64,000 nucleotides of DNA, taken from an uncultured Devosia sp. GTDB lineage: Bacteria; Pseudomonadota; Alphaproteobacteria; Rhizobiales; Devosiaceae. Below the pieces are notes generated by a model. The model searched no databases. It was not told the origin of the DNA and saw only the letters and a program-made list of their open reading frames with translations. Both the position numbers and the translations under genes were made by a program. Below are positions 45,543 through 54,662 of this stretch, in pieces. Every line of letters starts with the position of its first letter. Position 1 is the stretch's first letter. The stretch covers positions 1 to 64,000 of the forward strand of contig NZ_CAMLHM010000006.1 of NCBI RefSeq assembly GCF_946479885.1. The letters are read 5' to 3'.

Positions 45543-45782
45543 ATGCAGTACGTCTACATCCTACGCAGCCAAGCCGATCCCGAGCGTCACTATGTTGGCA
45601 CGACCGCTGACTTAAAGGCGCGACTCGCCGCGCACAATGCCGGCGCGGTGCCGCACACGTCCAAATTCATGCCTTGGCGCATCAAGACCTATGTGGCCTT
45701 TGACGACAAGGCTCAGGCCTGGGCCTTCGAGAAATACCTCAAGTCGGCCTCCGGGCGGGCCTTCGCGAAGAAGAGATTGTAG
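45543..45782 (+). CDS. GIY-YIG nuclease-superfamily protein
   Basis: 79 residues, a stand-alone GIY-YIG domain of the YhbQ/UPF0213 type: YVYIL (GIY strand), HYVGTT (YIG strand), catalytic-type Arg in DLKARLAAHNAG, and Glu63 in AWAFEKYLKS. Homologues may be DNA-structure-specific nucleases, but the activity of the family is not well established. It lies between tRNA-Ala and a convergent protease gene. Confidence 0.88.
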   Translation: MQYVYILRSQADPERHYVGTTADLKARLAAHNAGAVPHTSKFMPWRIKTYVAFDDKAQAWAFEKYLKSASGRAFAKKRL

Positions 45783-45846
45783 CGCCACCGTAACAAGCCC
45801 GCCGCGATCTTCTTGGGTTGACTACAGAACGCGCCACAGTCCGCCG

Positions 45847-46932
45847 TTACTGTGATTTTTCCGATGGCCTTTGCATCGCCATGAGCAGCACTCCTGACAA
45901 GACGTCGGCCGCCTCCGCGGAATTTACCACGAACTGTTCGCCGACATACGCCCTGGTCTCGTCCATTATGGTCTTTAGGCTGAACTTTATGACGGCCGTG
46001 CCGTCGGGAAGTATTTCTATGCCTGGTTGCGGAACGTACCCTTCGGCGACACCCGAGGTCAGTACTTCGTAGATTTGGCAACCTGGGCTTGGCTCGAGGA
46101 ATATGTAGTCAATCGGTCGGTGGTTACTCCAGGCAAGGAGAAAATTCTCAGCTGGGATCACGTCTTTCCGCGGCGTACAGACGGGGAGATCAGCAAGATC
46201 GTCAGCGGATGTTTGCCCGCCAAAATTCGGATTGCTCTCAAAGCAGTTGGTGCCGACCTTCAACACCAGATCGACGCCGTAGCTCAGCGGCTGCAGGAAC
46301 GTGGTGTTTCCCGAAGAGCCGGTATTGAGGCCAATGACAAATCCCTCGCCGTCAATGACCGGCCCGCCACTCATGCCGTCATCAAGCTCGACCGTAGAGG
46401 TATATTTCAGCTTCGACGCAATCTCCGAGGAAACCTCACCTGTGCGGGTCAGGATCGGATTGTCGTCGCCCTGCATGAACCCCTTTACGGTGACGGACTC
46501 GTCCTGGAAGAACGGCCTGCAGAGGGGCTGAAACGGATCGGGGATCGGATCGAGCGTACTGATGCTGTTGACGCGCAACAGGCAGATATCGATGTTGCCA
46601 TCGCTGCAATCCACAATCTGGGCCCGCAGGGCCGTTTCTTCGCGATTGCCGAACCGGACCTGCACCCGGAGCTTGTCTTCAGGAATTTCCACGTCGGCTA
46701 TCAGGTGGCCGGCGGTGATGACATGGCCCAGCTTGTCGATCAGGAAACCTGATCCGAACGCCAGGACAGTCGGATCGGCGGCCTGGCCCGTTTCCGGCGC
46801 CCGCAGGATCTCAATGTAGGTCACGGCCCTGTCGTCGGCCTGACTGTGGCTGCACAGGCCAAGCGCCATAGCCGCCAATACGACCCAGAATTTCCAGGCG
46901 TCACCCACCGTAGACACCCAGAACGCAGGCAA
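45847..46932 (-). CDS. Secreted trypsin-like serine protease (S1 fold)
   Basis: 361 residues. An N-terminal signal segment (WKFWVVLAAMALGLCSHSQA) is followed by a chymotrypsin fold with an intact triad: His76 in HVITAGHLI, Asp115 in NIDICLLR and Ser188 in DDGMSGGPVI. Several cysteines could form disulfides. A C-terminal extension of about 120 residues is not recognised. No PDZ domain is visible. Its start overlaps the end of the upstream metalloprotease gene by 32 bases, so the two are coupled. Confidence 0.85.
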   Translation of the reverse strand: MPAFWVSTVGDAWKFWVVLAAMALGLCSHSQADDRAVTYIEILRAPETGQAADPTVLAFGSGFLIDKLGHVITAGHLIADVEIPEDKLRVQVRFGNREETALRAQIVDCSDGNIDICLLRVNSISTLDPIPDPFQPLCRPFFQDESVTVKGFMQGDDNPILTRTGEVSSEIASKLKYTSTVELDDGMSGGPVIDGEGFVIGLNTGSSGNTTFLQPLSYGVDLVLKVGTNCFESNPNFGGQTSADDLADLPVCTPRKDVIPAENFLLAWSNHRPIDYIFLEPSPGCQIYEVLTSGVAEGYVPQPGIEILPDGTAVIKFSLKTIMDETRAYVGEQFVVNSAEAADVLSGVLLMAMQRPSEKSQ

Positions 46933-47752
46933 TGTCGCCGTCGCTGATCTGTTCGGGCACGCGGGAGGTGAAGCCGTTTTTGTCCCACCCCGGTGGTATC
47001 ACGTAAGACATGATCGAGTTGGGATCAAAAGCCGGGGATGCCGCACAGACGAGACTGGTATCCAGCTTGTCAAAGATACTCCGCCGGATGACCGCCTCGT
47101 CATATTTGAGCGGGGCGAGATCGTGCAGCACCCTGGGCTCGTCCCAGACGATGCCGCTGGCGGGATGCTGGTGCTCGTGCTTGAGGCACAGCGCGTGACC
47201 GAATTCATGCGCGATCATGTGGACTTTTTTGTCGTGGATCCGCATCGAGTGCTCTTTGCGAGCGAAGGCCAGGCTGTCGCGACCAATCTTTGAATCATTG
47301 ATCTGGTCGTTGAACAGCACCGATATTTCCGCCTCCGCCTGCGGAACGCCGAACCGGAAGTCGATGACCTTTTCGATGCCGCCCACCAGCCAGCTGCGTG
47401 CGCCGGCCTCCACGAGGGCGTAGTCGGACGGCACACCGTTCATGAAGTGCACACCAAGCGTAATGATGCCCGTATTCGGCGTGCGCCCGTCGCTCTTTTT
47501 CCAGCGCTTGGCTCTGGCCGACAGACCGTGGTTGGTGATGGTGAACGGCGCGGGCGTGCCGCTCTTAAGATCAATCGAGAAAGTCTGATTGGGGTTGCCG
47601 ACGCTGGGCTTCGGCGATCCGTCGGCCTCGTCAATATCGAGAGTACCGCAAATCGAAAATGACTCTTCCTGGGCGAACGTCTTGCCCATGGAGCTGGTCA
47701 ATGCCAGTCCGCCGACGCCGCTAAACAATACGAACTCGCGTCTAGTCCACAT
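46901..47752 (-). CDS. Tat-exported astacin-like/metzincin metalloprotease
   Basis: 283 residues. The N-terminus MWTRREFVLFSGVGGLALTS has a twin-arginine motif and hydrophobic core. The zinc site is HEFGHALCLKHEHQHP (His182, Glu183, His186, His192), matching the astacin-type HExxHxxGxxHEH except that the Gly is Cys189. The Met-turn is SIMSY (Met248). GGAGGGAACA lies before ATG 47752. It folds with metal in the cytoplasm before export if Tat is used. The Cys in place of Gly could act as a metal-ligand switch or simply be tolerated. It is coupled with the downstream serine protease. Confidence 0.83.
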   Translation of the reverse strand: MWTRREFVLFSGVGGLALTSSMGKTFAQEESFSICGTLDIDEADGSPKPSVGNPNQTFSIDLKSGTPAPFTITNHGLSARAKRWKKSDGRTPNTGIITLGVHFMNGVPSDYALVEAGARSWLVGGIEKVIDFRFGVPQAEAEISVLFNDQINDSKIGRDSLAFARKEHSMRIHDKKVHMIAHEFGHALCLKHEHQHPASGIVWDEPRVLHDLAPLKYDEAVIRRSIFDKLDTSLVCAASPAFDPNSIMSYVIPPGWDKNGFTSRVPEQISDGDIACVLGVYGG

Positions 47753-48006
47753 TGTTCCCTCCAACAACGATGACCGGTATGCGCTAACGTCAGTATTAAT
47801 GGCATATATATTTAAGCGGCAGATCATCACTGCTTATGGCGGCAGTCAAGCGCCAAGCATGGACGGTTGGTCAGGACGCGCGCAGGGTTTGGGAGCGCCT
47901 GCTGTGCGCGAACATCTGGAGAGATCTCAGCTGGTCAAAACAATCCAAAAGCGGCTGATGGCATTTTCCTTCCAAGCCGCTTTATGAGGATGACCGCATG
48001 AGCCCC

Positions 48007-48909
48007 TCACTGCAACTGCGGCTTCTGCAAGAACGCGTCCCGGTCTGCTGTCTTGATCCGCACCCAGTTTTCCCGTCCGTCGCGCAGGATGCGCATCGAG
48101 AATTCGCTGCCCGAGGGTGCCTTGCTCCACAGCTTGCGGTAGAAGTCGGCGAGCCCGGTCACTTCGTCGCCGTCGAGCTCGCTGATAATGTCGCCGCTGC
48201 GGATGCCGGCCTGTTCGGCGGGGCCGCCACCGGCGACGCTCATCACCACCACTTCGTTGCTCTGCTCGGCCGAGAACACGCCCAGCCAGGGCCGCGATTC
48301 CCGCCTGGGCCGCCCGGCGGCGATCAGGTCGCCCAGAATGGGCTTGAGCAGGTCGATCGGCACCAGCATGTTGATATCGGTACTCTTGCCCAGCTGCAGC
48401 ATTTGCAGGCGCAGCGAGCCGATGCCGATCAGCCGGTCGTCCTTGTCCACCAGTCCCGCCCCGCCCCATGAGGGGTGGAAGGGTGCGGCAAAGATGGCTT
48501 CATCGAGCAGATATTCCCAATAGCCGGCAAATTCCTGCCGGGCGACGATCTCGGTCGCCACGGCGTGACCCTGCCCATCGATGATGGTGGCCTTGTCGCC
48601 CAGCTCGATGTCCTTGGAACTGCCCAGTTGCAGGGCCGGCAGGTCGAGCTTGCCCATGGCCTGCACCAGGCCGAAGCCGCTCTGCTGATCGTAGCCGACG
48701 ACATGGGCCGGCAGCACGCGGTCGTCATGGGTGGTCAGCCACACCTCATCGGCTTCGGTGATCAGGTAGCCGATGGTGACGATCAGGCCGTCCTCGCCGA
48801 TCACCACGCCGCTGCCTTCGCGCACGGTGCCCAGCGTCGAGGCCGTGAAGGCAGTGTCCGGCACCTGCGCCCGCAGGGACACGATCGATTTGCGCATAGT
48901 CTCGGTCAT
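48007..48909 (-). CDS. HtrA/S1C-like PDZ protein with a missing catalytic triad, probably cytosolic
   Basis: 300 residues: a trypsin-like double barrel (GTVREGSGVVIGEDGLIVTI) followed by a PDZ domain (RPWLGVFSAEQSNEVVVMSV, GPAEQAGIRSGDIISELDGD). The usual TNxHVV is TIGYLIT (His to Leu49), the DxAVL strand is SGFGLV (no Asp), and GNSGGPLV is WGGAGLV (no Ser). No signal peptide is seen. It is therefore probably a binding or scaffold protein, not a protease. It is divergent from the YcaQ-like gene. Confidence 0.87.
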   Translation of the reverse strand: MTETMRKSIVSLRAQVPDTAFTASTLGTVREGSGVVIGEDGLIVTIGYLITEADEVWLTTHDDRVLPAHVVGYDQQSGFGLVQAMGKLDLPALQLGSSKDIELGDKATIIDGQGHAVATEIVARQEFAGYWEYLLDEAIFAAPFHPSWGGAGLVDKDDRLIGIGSLRLQMLQLGKSTDINMLVPIDLLKPILGDLIAAGRPRRESRPWLGVFSAEQSNEVVVMSVAGGGPAEQAGIRSGDIISELDGDEVTGLADFYRKLWSKAPSGSEFSMRILRDGRENWVRIKTADRDAFLQKPQLQ

Positions 48910-49059
48910 TTCCACACCTGCCTTTCGCGTTTCTTTCCTAGATAAGCCGCTGGCGCAGCCACGCAAGAGCGGTGCCCGGCCGCGACGGTCCTGCTGCCAT
49001 CGATTGACGCTGGGACGGGTCAGGGTTCTTCTGACCCTGCTCCAAGATTCGGATATCCC

Positions 49060-50205
49060 GTGCCCAAAGCCCCGCTTGCCCTCAGCCAGATCGCCGCCCG
49101 CCACATCTGGATCGCGGCGCAACGCCTCGACACAGCAGCGCCCTTCGGCGCCGGCCCGGCGGCCACATCAGCCGCCATCGCCCATCTGGGCTATGTGCAG
49201 ATCGATACCATCAATGTCATCGAGCGCTGCCATCACCACATCCTGTTCTCGCGCATCCCCGGCTACCGGCGCGCCGACCTGGGCCACAACCAGTCCGTCG
49301 ACAAGTCGATATTCGAATACTGGACGCATGCGCTGAGCTACGTGCCAGTGGCCGACCTGCCCGTCTTCGTGCCGGCCATGAAACGTCAGCGCGAGGCGCC
49401 CAGCCGCTGGTTCGGCTCTGTGACATCGGACGAAGTCAAAAAGATGCTGCAGCGCCTGCGCAAGGAGGGTCCGCTGTCGATCCGCGATATCGGCGATGAC
49501 GAACTGGTCGACAAGAACCATCCCTGGGCCAGCCGCAAGCCGAGCAAGCGGGTGCTCGAAATGATGTTCATCCAGGGCCTGGTCGTGGTCAGCGCGCGCC
49601 AGGGCATGCTCAAGACCTATGACCTGACCGCGCGGCATTTCGGCTGGACAGGCCAGCCCAAACCGGCCACCGAACGCCAGGTCACCGCCTATAAGCTCGA
49701 TCGCGCCCTGCGCAGCCAGGGCCTGGTGAGCCTTGATTCCATCTGCCATCTCGACGCCCCGAGCAAGGCTGCGGTCAAGGAGCTGATCGACGCCAGGGTC
49801 CGCCGCAAGCTGCTCGTCCCCGTCGCCATCGAGGGCGCCGAAAAGGTGACGCACTGGGCCGAGCCCGCCGCGCTTGACGCGGTGCGCAGCGAGCCGCCCA
49901 ATCTCGTGCACATTCTTTCGCCCTTCGATCCGCTGATCATCCAGCGCAAGCGGCTCAAGCTGTTCTTCGACTATGACCACATTTTCGAGGCCTATATCCC
50001 GGCCGCCAAGCGCCAGCTGGGCTATTTCACCCTGCCGGTGCTGCTGGGCGACCGCATCGTCGCTGCGCTCGATCTCAAGACCGACCGCGCTGCCAAAAAA
50101 CTGCTGATCCAGCAGGAAACCTGGCTCGAAGATGTCGGCGCCGAGGGCAAGGCAGCGGTCGAAGCCGCCCTGGAGCGGTTCGAGCGGTTCCAGCTCGGCG
50201 ACTGA
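49060..50205 (+). CDS. Winged-helix DNA glycosylase of the YcaQ/AlkX family
   Basis: 381 residues of the HTH_42 (YcaQ) family: AAIAHLGYVQIDTINVIERC carries the catalytic QxD (Gln47, Asp49), then HHILFSRIPGYRRADL and ILSPFDPLIIQRKRLKLFFD. E. coli YcaQ unhooks interstrand crosslinks and removes N7-alkylguanines. The start is GTG 49060. It is divergent from the HtrA-like pseudoprotease gene, so they share a 150-base promoter region. Confidence 0.9.
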   Translation: MPKAPLALSQIAARHIWIAAQRLDTAAPFGAGPAATSAAIAHLGYVQIDTINVIERCHHHILFSRIPGYRRADLGHNQSVDKSIFEYWTHALSYVPVADLPVFVPAMKRQREAPSRWFGSVTSDEVKKMLQRLRKEGPLSIRDIGDDELVDKNHPWASRKPSKRVLEMMFIQGLVVVSARQGMLKTYDLTARHFGWTGQPKPATERQVTAYKLDRALRSQGLVSLDSICHLDAPSKAAVKELIDARVRRKLLVPVAIEGAEKVTHWAEPAALDAVRSEPPNLVHILSPFDPLIIQRKRLKLFFDYDHIFEAYIPAAKRQLGYFTLPVLLGDRIVAALDLKTDRAAKKLLIQQETWLEDVGAEGKAAVEAALERFERFQLGD

Positions 50206-50210
50206 CCGCG

Positions 50211-50975
50211 CTATTGCGCCGTCCAGCCGCCATCGACCATCAGCACGGCGCCATTGACCATGCCGCCGGCCGGCGAGGCGAGATAGATCACGGCCCCGGC
50301 GACATCGCCTATGGTGCCGACCCGGCCGATGGGCAGGCGGTCGAGCACGCTTTTGAGATAGTCCGGCTGGTCGAGCCGCTCCGCCGTGCCGGGCGTATAG
50401 ACATAGGTGGGCGCCACTGCGTTGACGGTGACGCCGCGATGGCCCCATTCGAGTGCCAGGACGCGGGTAAACTGGTCCACCCCGCCCTTGGTCGCGCAAT
50501 AGACCGCGTGGTCACGAATGCCGACGCTGCCGGCCTGCGAGCTGATATTGACGATGCGGCCCGCGCCCTGCGCGAGCATGATGCGGCCCGCCGCCTGCGC
50601 CACAAAGAAGCTGCCCTTGAGATTGACCGCCATCATGGTGTCCCAATCGGCCTCGGTCACGTCTTCTGCGGGGTGGTTGTCGCCCAGCCCGGCATTGTTG
50701 ACCAGGATATCGACCGAGCCGAAATGCGCCCTGATCGCCGCAAAGGTCGGGCCGATCGAGGCGACGTCGCGGACATCGAGCGTGAAGGCGGAAGCCTCGC
50801 CACCCGCGGCCTCGATTTCGCTGACCAGGCGGTCGAGCCTGCCCTTGTCGCGCGACGCCACGGCCACCCGCGCGCCGGCTGCGGCCACGGACTTGGCAAG
50901 GCCATAGCCGATGCCCATGCTGGCGCCGGTCACGACGGCGACTTTGCCCGAGAGGCTGAAGTCCGGATGGCTCAT
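50211..50975 (-). CDS. Short-chain dehydrogenase/reductase
   Basis: 254 residues, classical [21 protein letters not shown] (TGxxxGIG), [11 protein letters not shown] (NNAG), [10 protein letters not shown] (Ser) and [11 protein letters not shown] (YxxxK). [12 protein letters not shown] and MVDGGWTAQ close the fold. It resembles gluconate-5-dehydrogenase or 3-oxoacyl-reductase-like sugar/polyol dehydrogenases, but the substrate cannot be fixed. ATG 50975 is chosen; it is convergent with the YcaQ-like gene, with 5 bases between stops. Confidence 0.9.
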   Translation of the reverse strand: MSHPDFSLSGKVAVVTGASMGIGYGLAKSVAAAGARVAVASRDKGRLDRLVSEIEAAGGEASAFTLDVRDVASIGPTFAAIRAHFGSVDILVNNAGLGDNHPAEDVTEADWDTMMAVNLKGSFFVAQAAGRIMLAQGAGRIVNISSQAGSVGIRDHAVYCATKGGVDQFTRVLALEWGHRGVTVNAVAPTYVYTPGTAERLDQPDYLKSVLDRLPIGRVGTIGDVAGAVIYLASPAGGMVNGAVLMVDGGWTAQ

Positions 50976-51060
50976 GGTACGCTCGCGTTCGGAATCGGAA
51001 GCGCAGGCTACTCCGAAACCGCCGTACCCAAAACGGGCAAACGACCGCCATTCGGGCGCA

Positions 51061-51110
51061 GCCCTCATGGCCTTCTCACCTAAAATCGCTCCACCGGAGC
51101 GATTTTGCCT
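51061..51110. repeat. GCCCTCATGGCC...AAATCGCTCC hairpin repeat, copy 1
   Basis: AAAATCGCTCC, loop ACC, GGAGCGATTTT at 51082-51106, preceded by GCCCTCATGGCCT. An inverted second copy is at 60119-60190. It lies upstream of pncB. Confidence 0.8.
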
Positions 51111-51178
51111 CCGGCCGGTTCAAAGCTTTCAATCATCGGCGCGTCACGCTAAAAGCCAGCCTGACAGTGGGGACCACC

Positions 51179-52489
51179 ATGGCGACTTATACCGACATTG
51201 CCCGGCGGGTATACAACCACACCTGGAAGCTAGATCCGATCGTTCGCAGCCTCCTCGATACCGATTTCTATAAACTGCTGATGCTGCAGATGATCTGGGG
51301 TCTCTACCCCAAGGTCACGGCCACTTTCTCGCTGATCAACCGCACCAAGGCCGTCCGGCTGGGCGACGAGATCGACATCGAGGAATTGCGCGCCCAGCTC
51401 GATCATGCCCGCACGCTCCGCTTCACCAAGAAGGAGATGATCTGGCTGGCCGGTAACAGCTTCTATGGCAGCAAGCAGATCTTCGAACCCGCCTTCCTCA
51501 AATGGCTCGAAGGCTTCCGCCTGCCCGAATACCGGCTGGAGCGGCGCGACGGGCAGTTCGTGCTCGATTTTCCCGGCCTCTGGCTCGAAACCTCGATGTG
51601 GGAAATCCCGGCTCTTGCCATCATCAACGAGCTGCGCTCCCGGGCCGCCATGAAGCATTATGGGCCCTTCACGCTCGACGTGCTCTATGCCCGCGCCAAG
51701 GCCAAGATGTGGGAGAAGGTCGAGCGCCTGCAAAAGCTGCCCGATCTCAAGATTTCCGATTTCGGCACCCGCCGCCGCCATTCCTTCCTGTGGCAGCGCT
51801 GGTGCGTCGAGGCGCTCAAGGAAGGCATTGGCGAGGCCTTTACCGGCACGTCCAACGTCAAGCTGGCCATGGACAACGACCTCGAAGCGCTCGGCACCAA
51901 TGCGCATGAGCTGCCCATGGTGCTGGCGGCCTTGGCCAAGACCGACGAGGCCCTGATGGCCGCGCCCTATCAGGTGCTGACCGATTGGGAGAGCTATTAC
52001 GGCGGCAATCTCAAGATCGTTCTGCCCGATGCTTTCGGCACCGACAGCTTCCTGCGCAACGCACCCGACTGGGTCGCCGACTGGACCGGTTTCCGGCCCG
52101 ATTCTGCGCCGGCCATCGAGGGCGGCGAGCGCATCATCGCCTGGTGGAAGGAACGCGGCCGCGATCCGCGCGAGAAGCTGCTGATCTTCTCCGATGGTCT
52201 GGACGTCGACATGATCGAGGAAGCGTATCTGCATTTCGACGGCAAGGTGCGCATGGCCTTCGGCTGGGGCACCAACCTCACCAACGATTTCGAGGATTGC
52301 GCCCCCGACGGACCCAATCCGGGGCTGGCGCCGATCTCCATCGTCGCCAAGGTCAGCGACGCCAATGGCCGCCCGGCGGTCAAGCTAAGCGACAATCCGG
52401 CCAAGGCCACCGGCTCACCCGAGGAAATCGCCCGCTATATCCGCATTTTCGGCGATGCAGGGCGCGTCACACATCCCGTAAAAGTCTAG
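51179..52489 (+). CDS. pncB: Nicotinate phosphoribosyltransferase
   Basis: 436 residues. [20 protein letters not shown] is the conserved N-terminus. The phosphorylatable His lies in [14 protein letters not shown], and [17 protein letters not shown] is near the end. It converts nicotinate and PRPP to nicotinate mononucleotide in NAD salvage. ATG 51179 has GGGGACC upstream and is preferred to GTG 51167. Transcribed alone, apparently. Confidence 0.96.
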   Translation: MATYTDIARRVYNHTWKLDPIVRSLLDTDFYKLLMLQMIWGLYPKVTATFSLINRTKAVRLGDEIDIEELRAQLDHARTLRFTKKEMIWLAGNSFYGSKQIFEPAFLKWLEGFRLPEYRLERRDGQFVLDFPGLWLETSMWEIPALAIINELRSRAAMKHYGPFTLDVLYARAKAKMWEKVERLQKLPDLKISDFGTRRRHSFLWQRWCVEALKEGIGEAFTGTSNVKLAMDNDLEALGTNAHELPMVLAALAKTDEALMAAPYQVLTDWESYYGGNLKIVLPDAFGTDSFLRNAPDWVADWTGFRPDSAPAIEGGERIIAWWKERGRDPREKLLIFSDGLDVDMIEEAYLHFDGKVRMAFGWGTNLTNDFEDCAPDGPNPGLAPISIVAKVSDANGRPAVKLSDNPAKATGSPEEIARYIRIFGDAGRVTHPVKV

Positions 52490-52608
52490 GGAACTCTCGG
52501 TCTCGCCCGGCATTACCCGTTGTGGAGAACCCGGCGCATCCGATCGGCGTTAACGCCTTGGGAACCATGCCGCACTAGCCTTCCGGCGGGGGCTCCACCA
52601 GGGGCCAG

Positions 52609-52869
52609 ATGGAATTGCAGCTTATCGATATAGCGGTGCGCGACAAGCAGGCGCATCCGCGTCTGGCCGGCCGGGTCACCGGTCACGTCCGGGCCGTCCT
52701 CCTGGAAACAGTGGGCAGCCAGGAGCAGACGCACGAACTCGCCATCCCCGTCTGGGCCGACATAGCCGAGGGCACCAGCGACACCGATATCGACATGGCC
52801 CTGATGCTCAAGGCCGCCGACATCATCGCCCGACTCAAGGCCAATCTCAGTCCGACGTCGCCTGCCTAG
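52609..52869 (+). CDS. Hypothetical protein (86 aa)
   Basis: A small, soluble, mixed alpha/beta protein: MELQLIDIAVRDKQAHPRLA at the start and MALMLKAADIIARLKANL helix at the end. AGGGG lies 4 bases before the ATG. I do not recognise the family. It lies 119 bases after pncB. Its 3' end overlaps the convergent gene by 23 bases. Coding status is supported by composition only; an antisense frame is less protein-like. Confidence 0.55.
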   Translation: MELQLIDIAVRDKQAHPRLAGRVTGHVRAVLLETVGSQEQTHELAIPVWADIAEGTSDTDIDMALMLKAADIIARLKANLSPTSPA

Positions 52870-53113
52870 CGGCCAGCAGCGACTGCATGAAGGCGCGTTG
52901 TTCGGCGCTGAGGCCGCCAGTGACCCGGCGCGGCGGCGCAGCGGGCGGCTCGGCTGGTGTGGCGGACACATGGCGATATTTCGGCGCATGGGCATAGTAG
53001 CGCGCGGCGCGCGCGATATCGGCCTCGGCCCGCAGGCGCTTCTCGTCGCGGATGAACCAGACCACGGTTCCCACAACGATCGCCCACAATGCGAGCAGTT
53101 CCCAAGCCATCAT
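52847..53113 (-). CDS. Hypothetical single-TM protein (88 aa)
   Basis: One N-terminal TM helix (MAWELLALWAIVVGTVVWFI) followed by a basic helix (RDEKRLRAEADIARAARYYA), a Pro/Ala linker and a final helix LSAEQRAFMQSLLAARQ. GGAGG lies 3-6 bases upstream of a double ATG, so the start may be 53113 or 53110. Function unknown; it looks like a small membrane-anchored cytoplasmic protein. Confidence 0.6.
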   Translation of the reverse strand: MMAWELLALWAIVVGTVVWFIRDEKRLRAEADIARAARYYAHAPKYRHVSATPAEPPAAPPRRVTGGLSAEQRAFMQSLLAARQATSD

Positions 53114-53226
53114 CCGCCTCCGGTTACCCGGACTGTGATAGCTAACCAAACCTTACCAGCCAAACGGAAGCCGGCATTAGCCTTACTGGGTAAAGTTGCG
53201 TCGGTTGGCGCCAATGCGTCAGTGTG

Positions 53227-53363
53227 GCTCCCTCCCCTGGGAGGGTAGCGTCGCTTGGCCCATCGGGGGGACCAAAGCAAAGCTAGGGTGGGGGTGCGAG
53301 AGCCTCGATATACAGGCTAAACATCCCCCACCCTTGATCCCTCCCCGCAAGGGGGAGGGAGAG
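53227..53363. repeat. Inverted palindromic doublet (one arm degenerate)
   Basis: Left CTCCCTCCCCTGGGAGGGTA with AGGGTGGGGGTG, right CCCCCACCCTTGATCCCTCC with CCGCAAGGGGGAGGG. It lies upstream of a hypothetical gene and downstream of plsC. Confidence 0.8.
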
Positions 53364-53384
53364 GACTGGAAACGCGGACCTGAT

Positions 53385-54188
53385 CTATCCCACCCGCGCC
53401 GGCAGCGTCCGGCCGCGATTGAGCGCCACCAGCATGGTGCGCACATCGTCCTCGGCCGCCTTGGTCACCAGCTTCCGGTTATCCGTCTCGCGCAGCGGCC
53501 GCGGCCGACCAAAGGCCACGATGACGTCCTTGGTCGGGCCACCCAGGATTTCCCGGATATTGCGCCCCGTCGACTTCGATTTGATCCAGGCGATCAGCGA
53601 CCGCTCGGTGCGGCCCACCGGCAGTCCCTGCAGCCGCGTATAGGCAATGGTCAGCGGCTGGATCATGACATCCTCGGCGCCGGCATCGATCATGGCATGC
53701 TGCGCCGCGCCGACCAGTGCCGAGCGGAACGGCAGCACATGGGTGCCGATATCGGACTGGCCCTCGGCAAACAGCAGCACCGCATTGCCGCTGGCCATAT
53801 GCGCGCCCATTTCCGAGGCGGTACGGCCCGTGTCGCTGCGCCGGGTGCGATCGACGAAGATGGTCTTCTGCAGCCGCGCCATCATGCCCACGAAGAACCA
53901 GTCGGCCACTTCGCGCTTGGCCACGAAGGTCACATCGGCCACCGATCCCACCGCGACGATATCGGTCCAGGAAATGTGGTTGGACACCAAGAGCGTCGGC
54001 CGGCCCGTCGCCGGCTCGCCGATCACGGTGACCCGCAGCCCCAGGAACATGCAGCCGACGCGGTGGAACAGGCGCGGCAGGACATTCCAGAACGGCAGCT
54101 TGAGCGCATTGATCAGCGCCTGCGCCGGGATGACCACGATCATCACCGGGATGAGCACGAAGATGAAGAACAGGACGCGGAAGATCAT
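53385..54188 (-). CDS. plsC: 1-acyl-sn-glycerol-3-phosphate acyltransferase family (PlsC)
   Basis: 267 residues with an N-terminal membrane segment (VLFFIFVLIPVMIVVIPAQA). The acyltransferase H-x4-D motif is SNHISWTDIV, and the FPEGTR block reads LLFAEGQSDIG, a known variant. It makes phosphatidic acid or a related lysophospholipid product. The ATG overlaps the fur-family gene stop (ATGA); the order tsaB-rimI-fur-plsC is typical of Hyphomicrobiales. Confidence 0.9.
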   Translation of the reverse strand: MIFRVLFFIFVLIPVMIVVIPAQALINALKLPFWNVLPRLFHRVGCMFLGLRVTVIGEPATGRPTLLVSNHISWTDIVAVGSVADVTFVAKREVADWFFVGMMARLQKTIFVDRTRRSDTGRTASEMGAHMASGNAVLLFAEGQSDIGTHVLPFRSALVGAAQHAMIDAGAEDVMIQPLTIAYTRLQGLPVGRTERSLIAWIKSKSTGRNIREILGGPTKDVIVAFGRPRPLRETDNRKLVTKAAEDDVRTMLVALNRGRTLPARVG

Positions 54189-54628
54189 TTTTTGCTTTTG
54201 TCGGCGCCTTCGATCGGCACGGCATAAAGCTCGAGCCGGTGGTCGACCAGCCGATAGCCCAGCCGCTTGGCGATGACGTCCTGGATGGCCTCGATTTCCT
54301 CATTGCGGAACTCGATGACGGTGCCGCTGCGAATATCGATCAGGTGGTCGTGGTGTTCGTCGGGAATAAGCTCGAAGCGCGCGCGGCCGTCCTTGAAGTC
54401 GTGCTTGGTCACGAGCCCGGCCTCTTCGAACAGGTTGACGGTCCGGTAGACCGTCGAGAGCGAGATGCGATCGTCGATGGCGGAGGCGCGGCGATAGAGT
54501 TCCTCGACGTCAGGATGGTCCGAGGCAGCCTCGATCACGCGGGCGATGACACGCCGCTGGTCGGTCATGCGCATGCCCTTGGAGACGCAGGCCTCTTCCA
54601 GGGTCGGGTCAGTCTGGCTTCTGCTCAC
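54185..54628 (-). CDS. Fur-family metal-responsive transcriptional regulator
   Basis: 147 residues: winged helix (GMRMTDQRRVIARVIEAASD, SLSTVYRTVNLFEEAGLVTK) and a metal-binding dimer domain (HHDHLIDIRSGTVIEF). The C-terminal CxxC structural zinc site is missing. In Rhizobiales the protein at this locus is called Fur or Mur (manganese-responsive); which metal it senses cannot be read. The start is GTG 54628, with GGGAG 7 bases upstream. It is co-transcribed with plsC and probably rimI. Confidence 0.9.
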   Translation of the reverse strand: MSRSQTDPTLEEACVSKGMRMTDQRRVIARVIEAASDHPDVEELYRRASAIDDRISLSTVYRTVNLFEEAGLVTKHDFKDGRARFELIPDEHHDHLIDIRSGTVIEFRNEEIEAIQDVIAKRLGYRLVDHRLELYAVPIEGADKSKK

Positions 54629-54662
54629 GCTTGCGCTCCCAGCCGGTCCATGTCCGACCGGG

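Noticed and set aside
52513..53076. A 187-codon minus-strand frame overlapping both small hypothetical genes near 52.6-53.1 kb
   Set aside because: Its product is Pro/Arg-rich without fold-like features. The two shorter frames have ribosome binding sites and protein-like composition.
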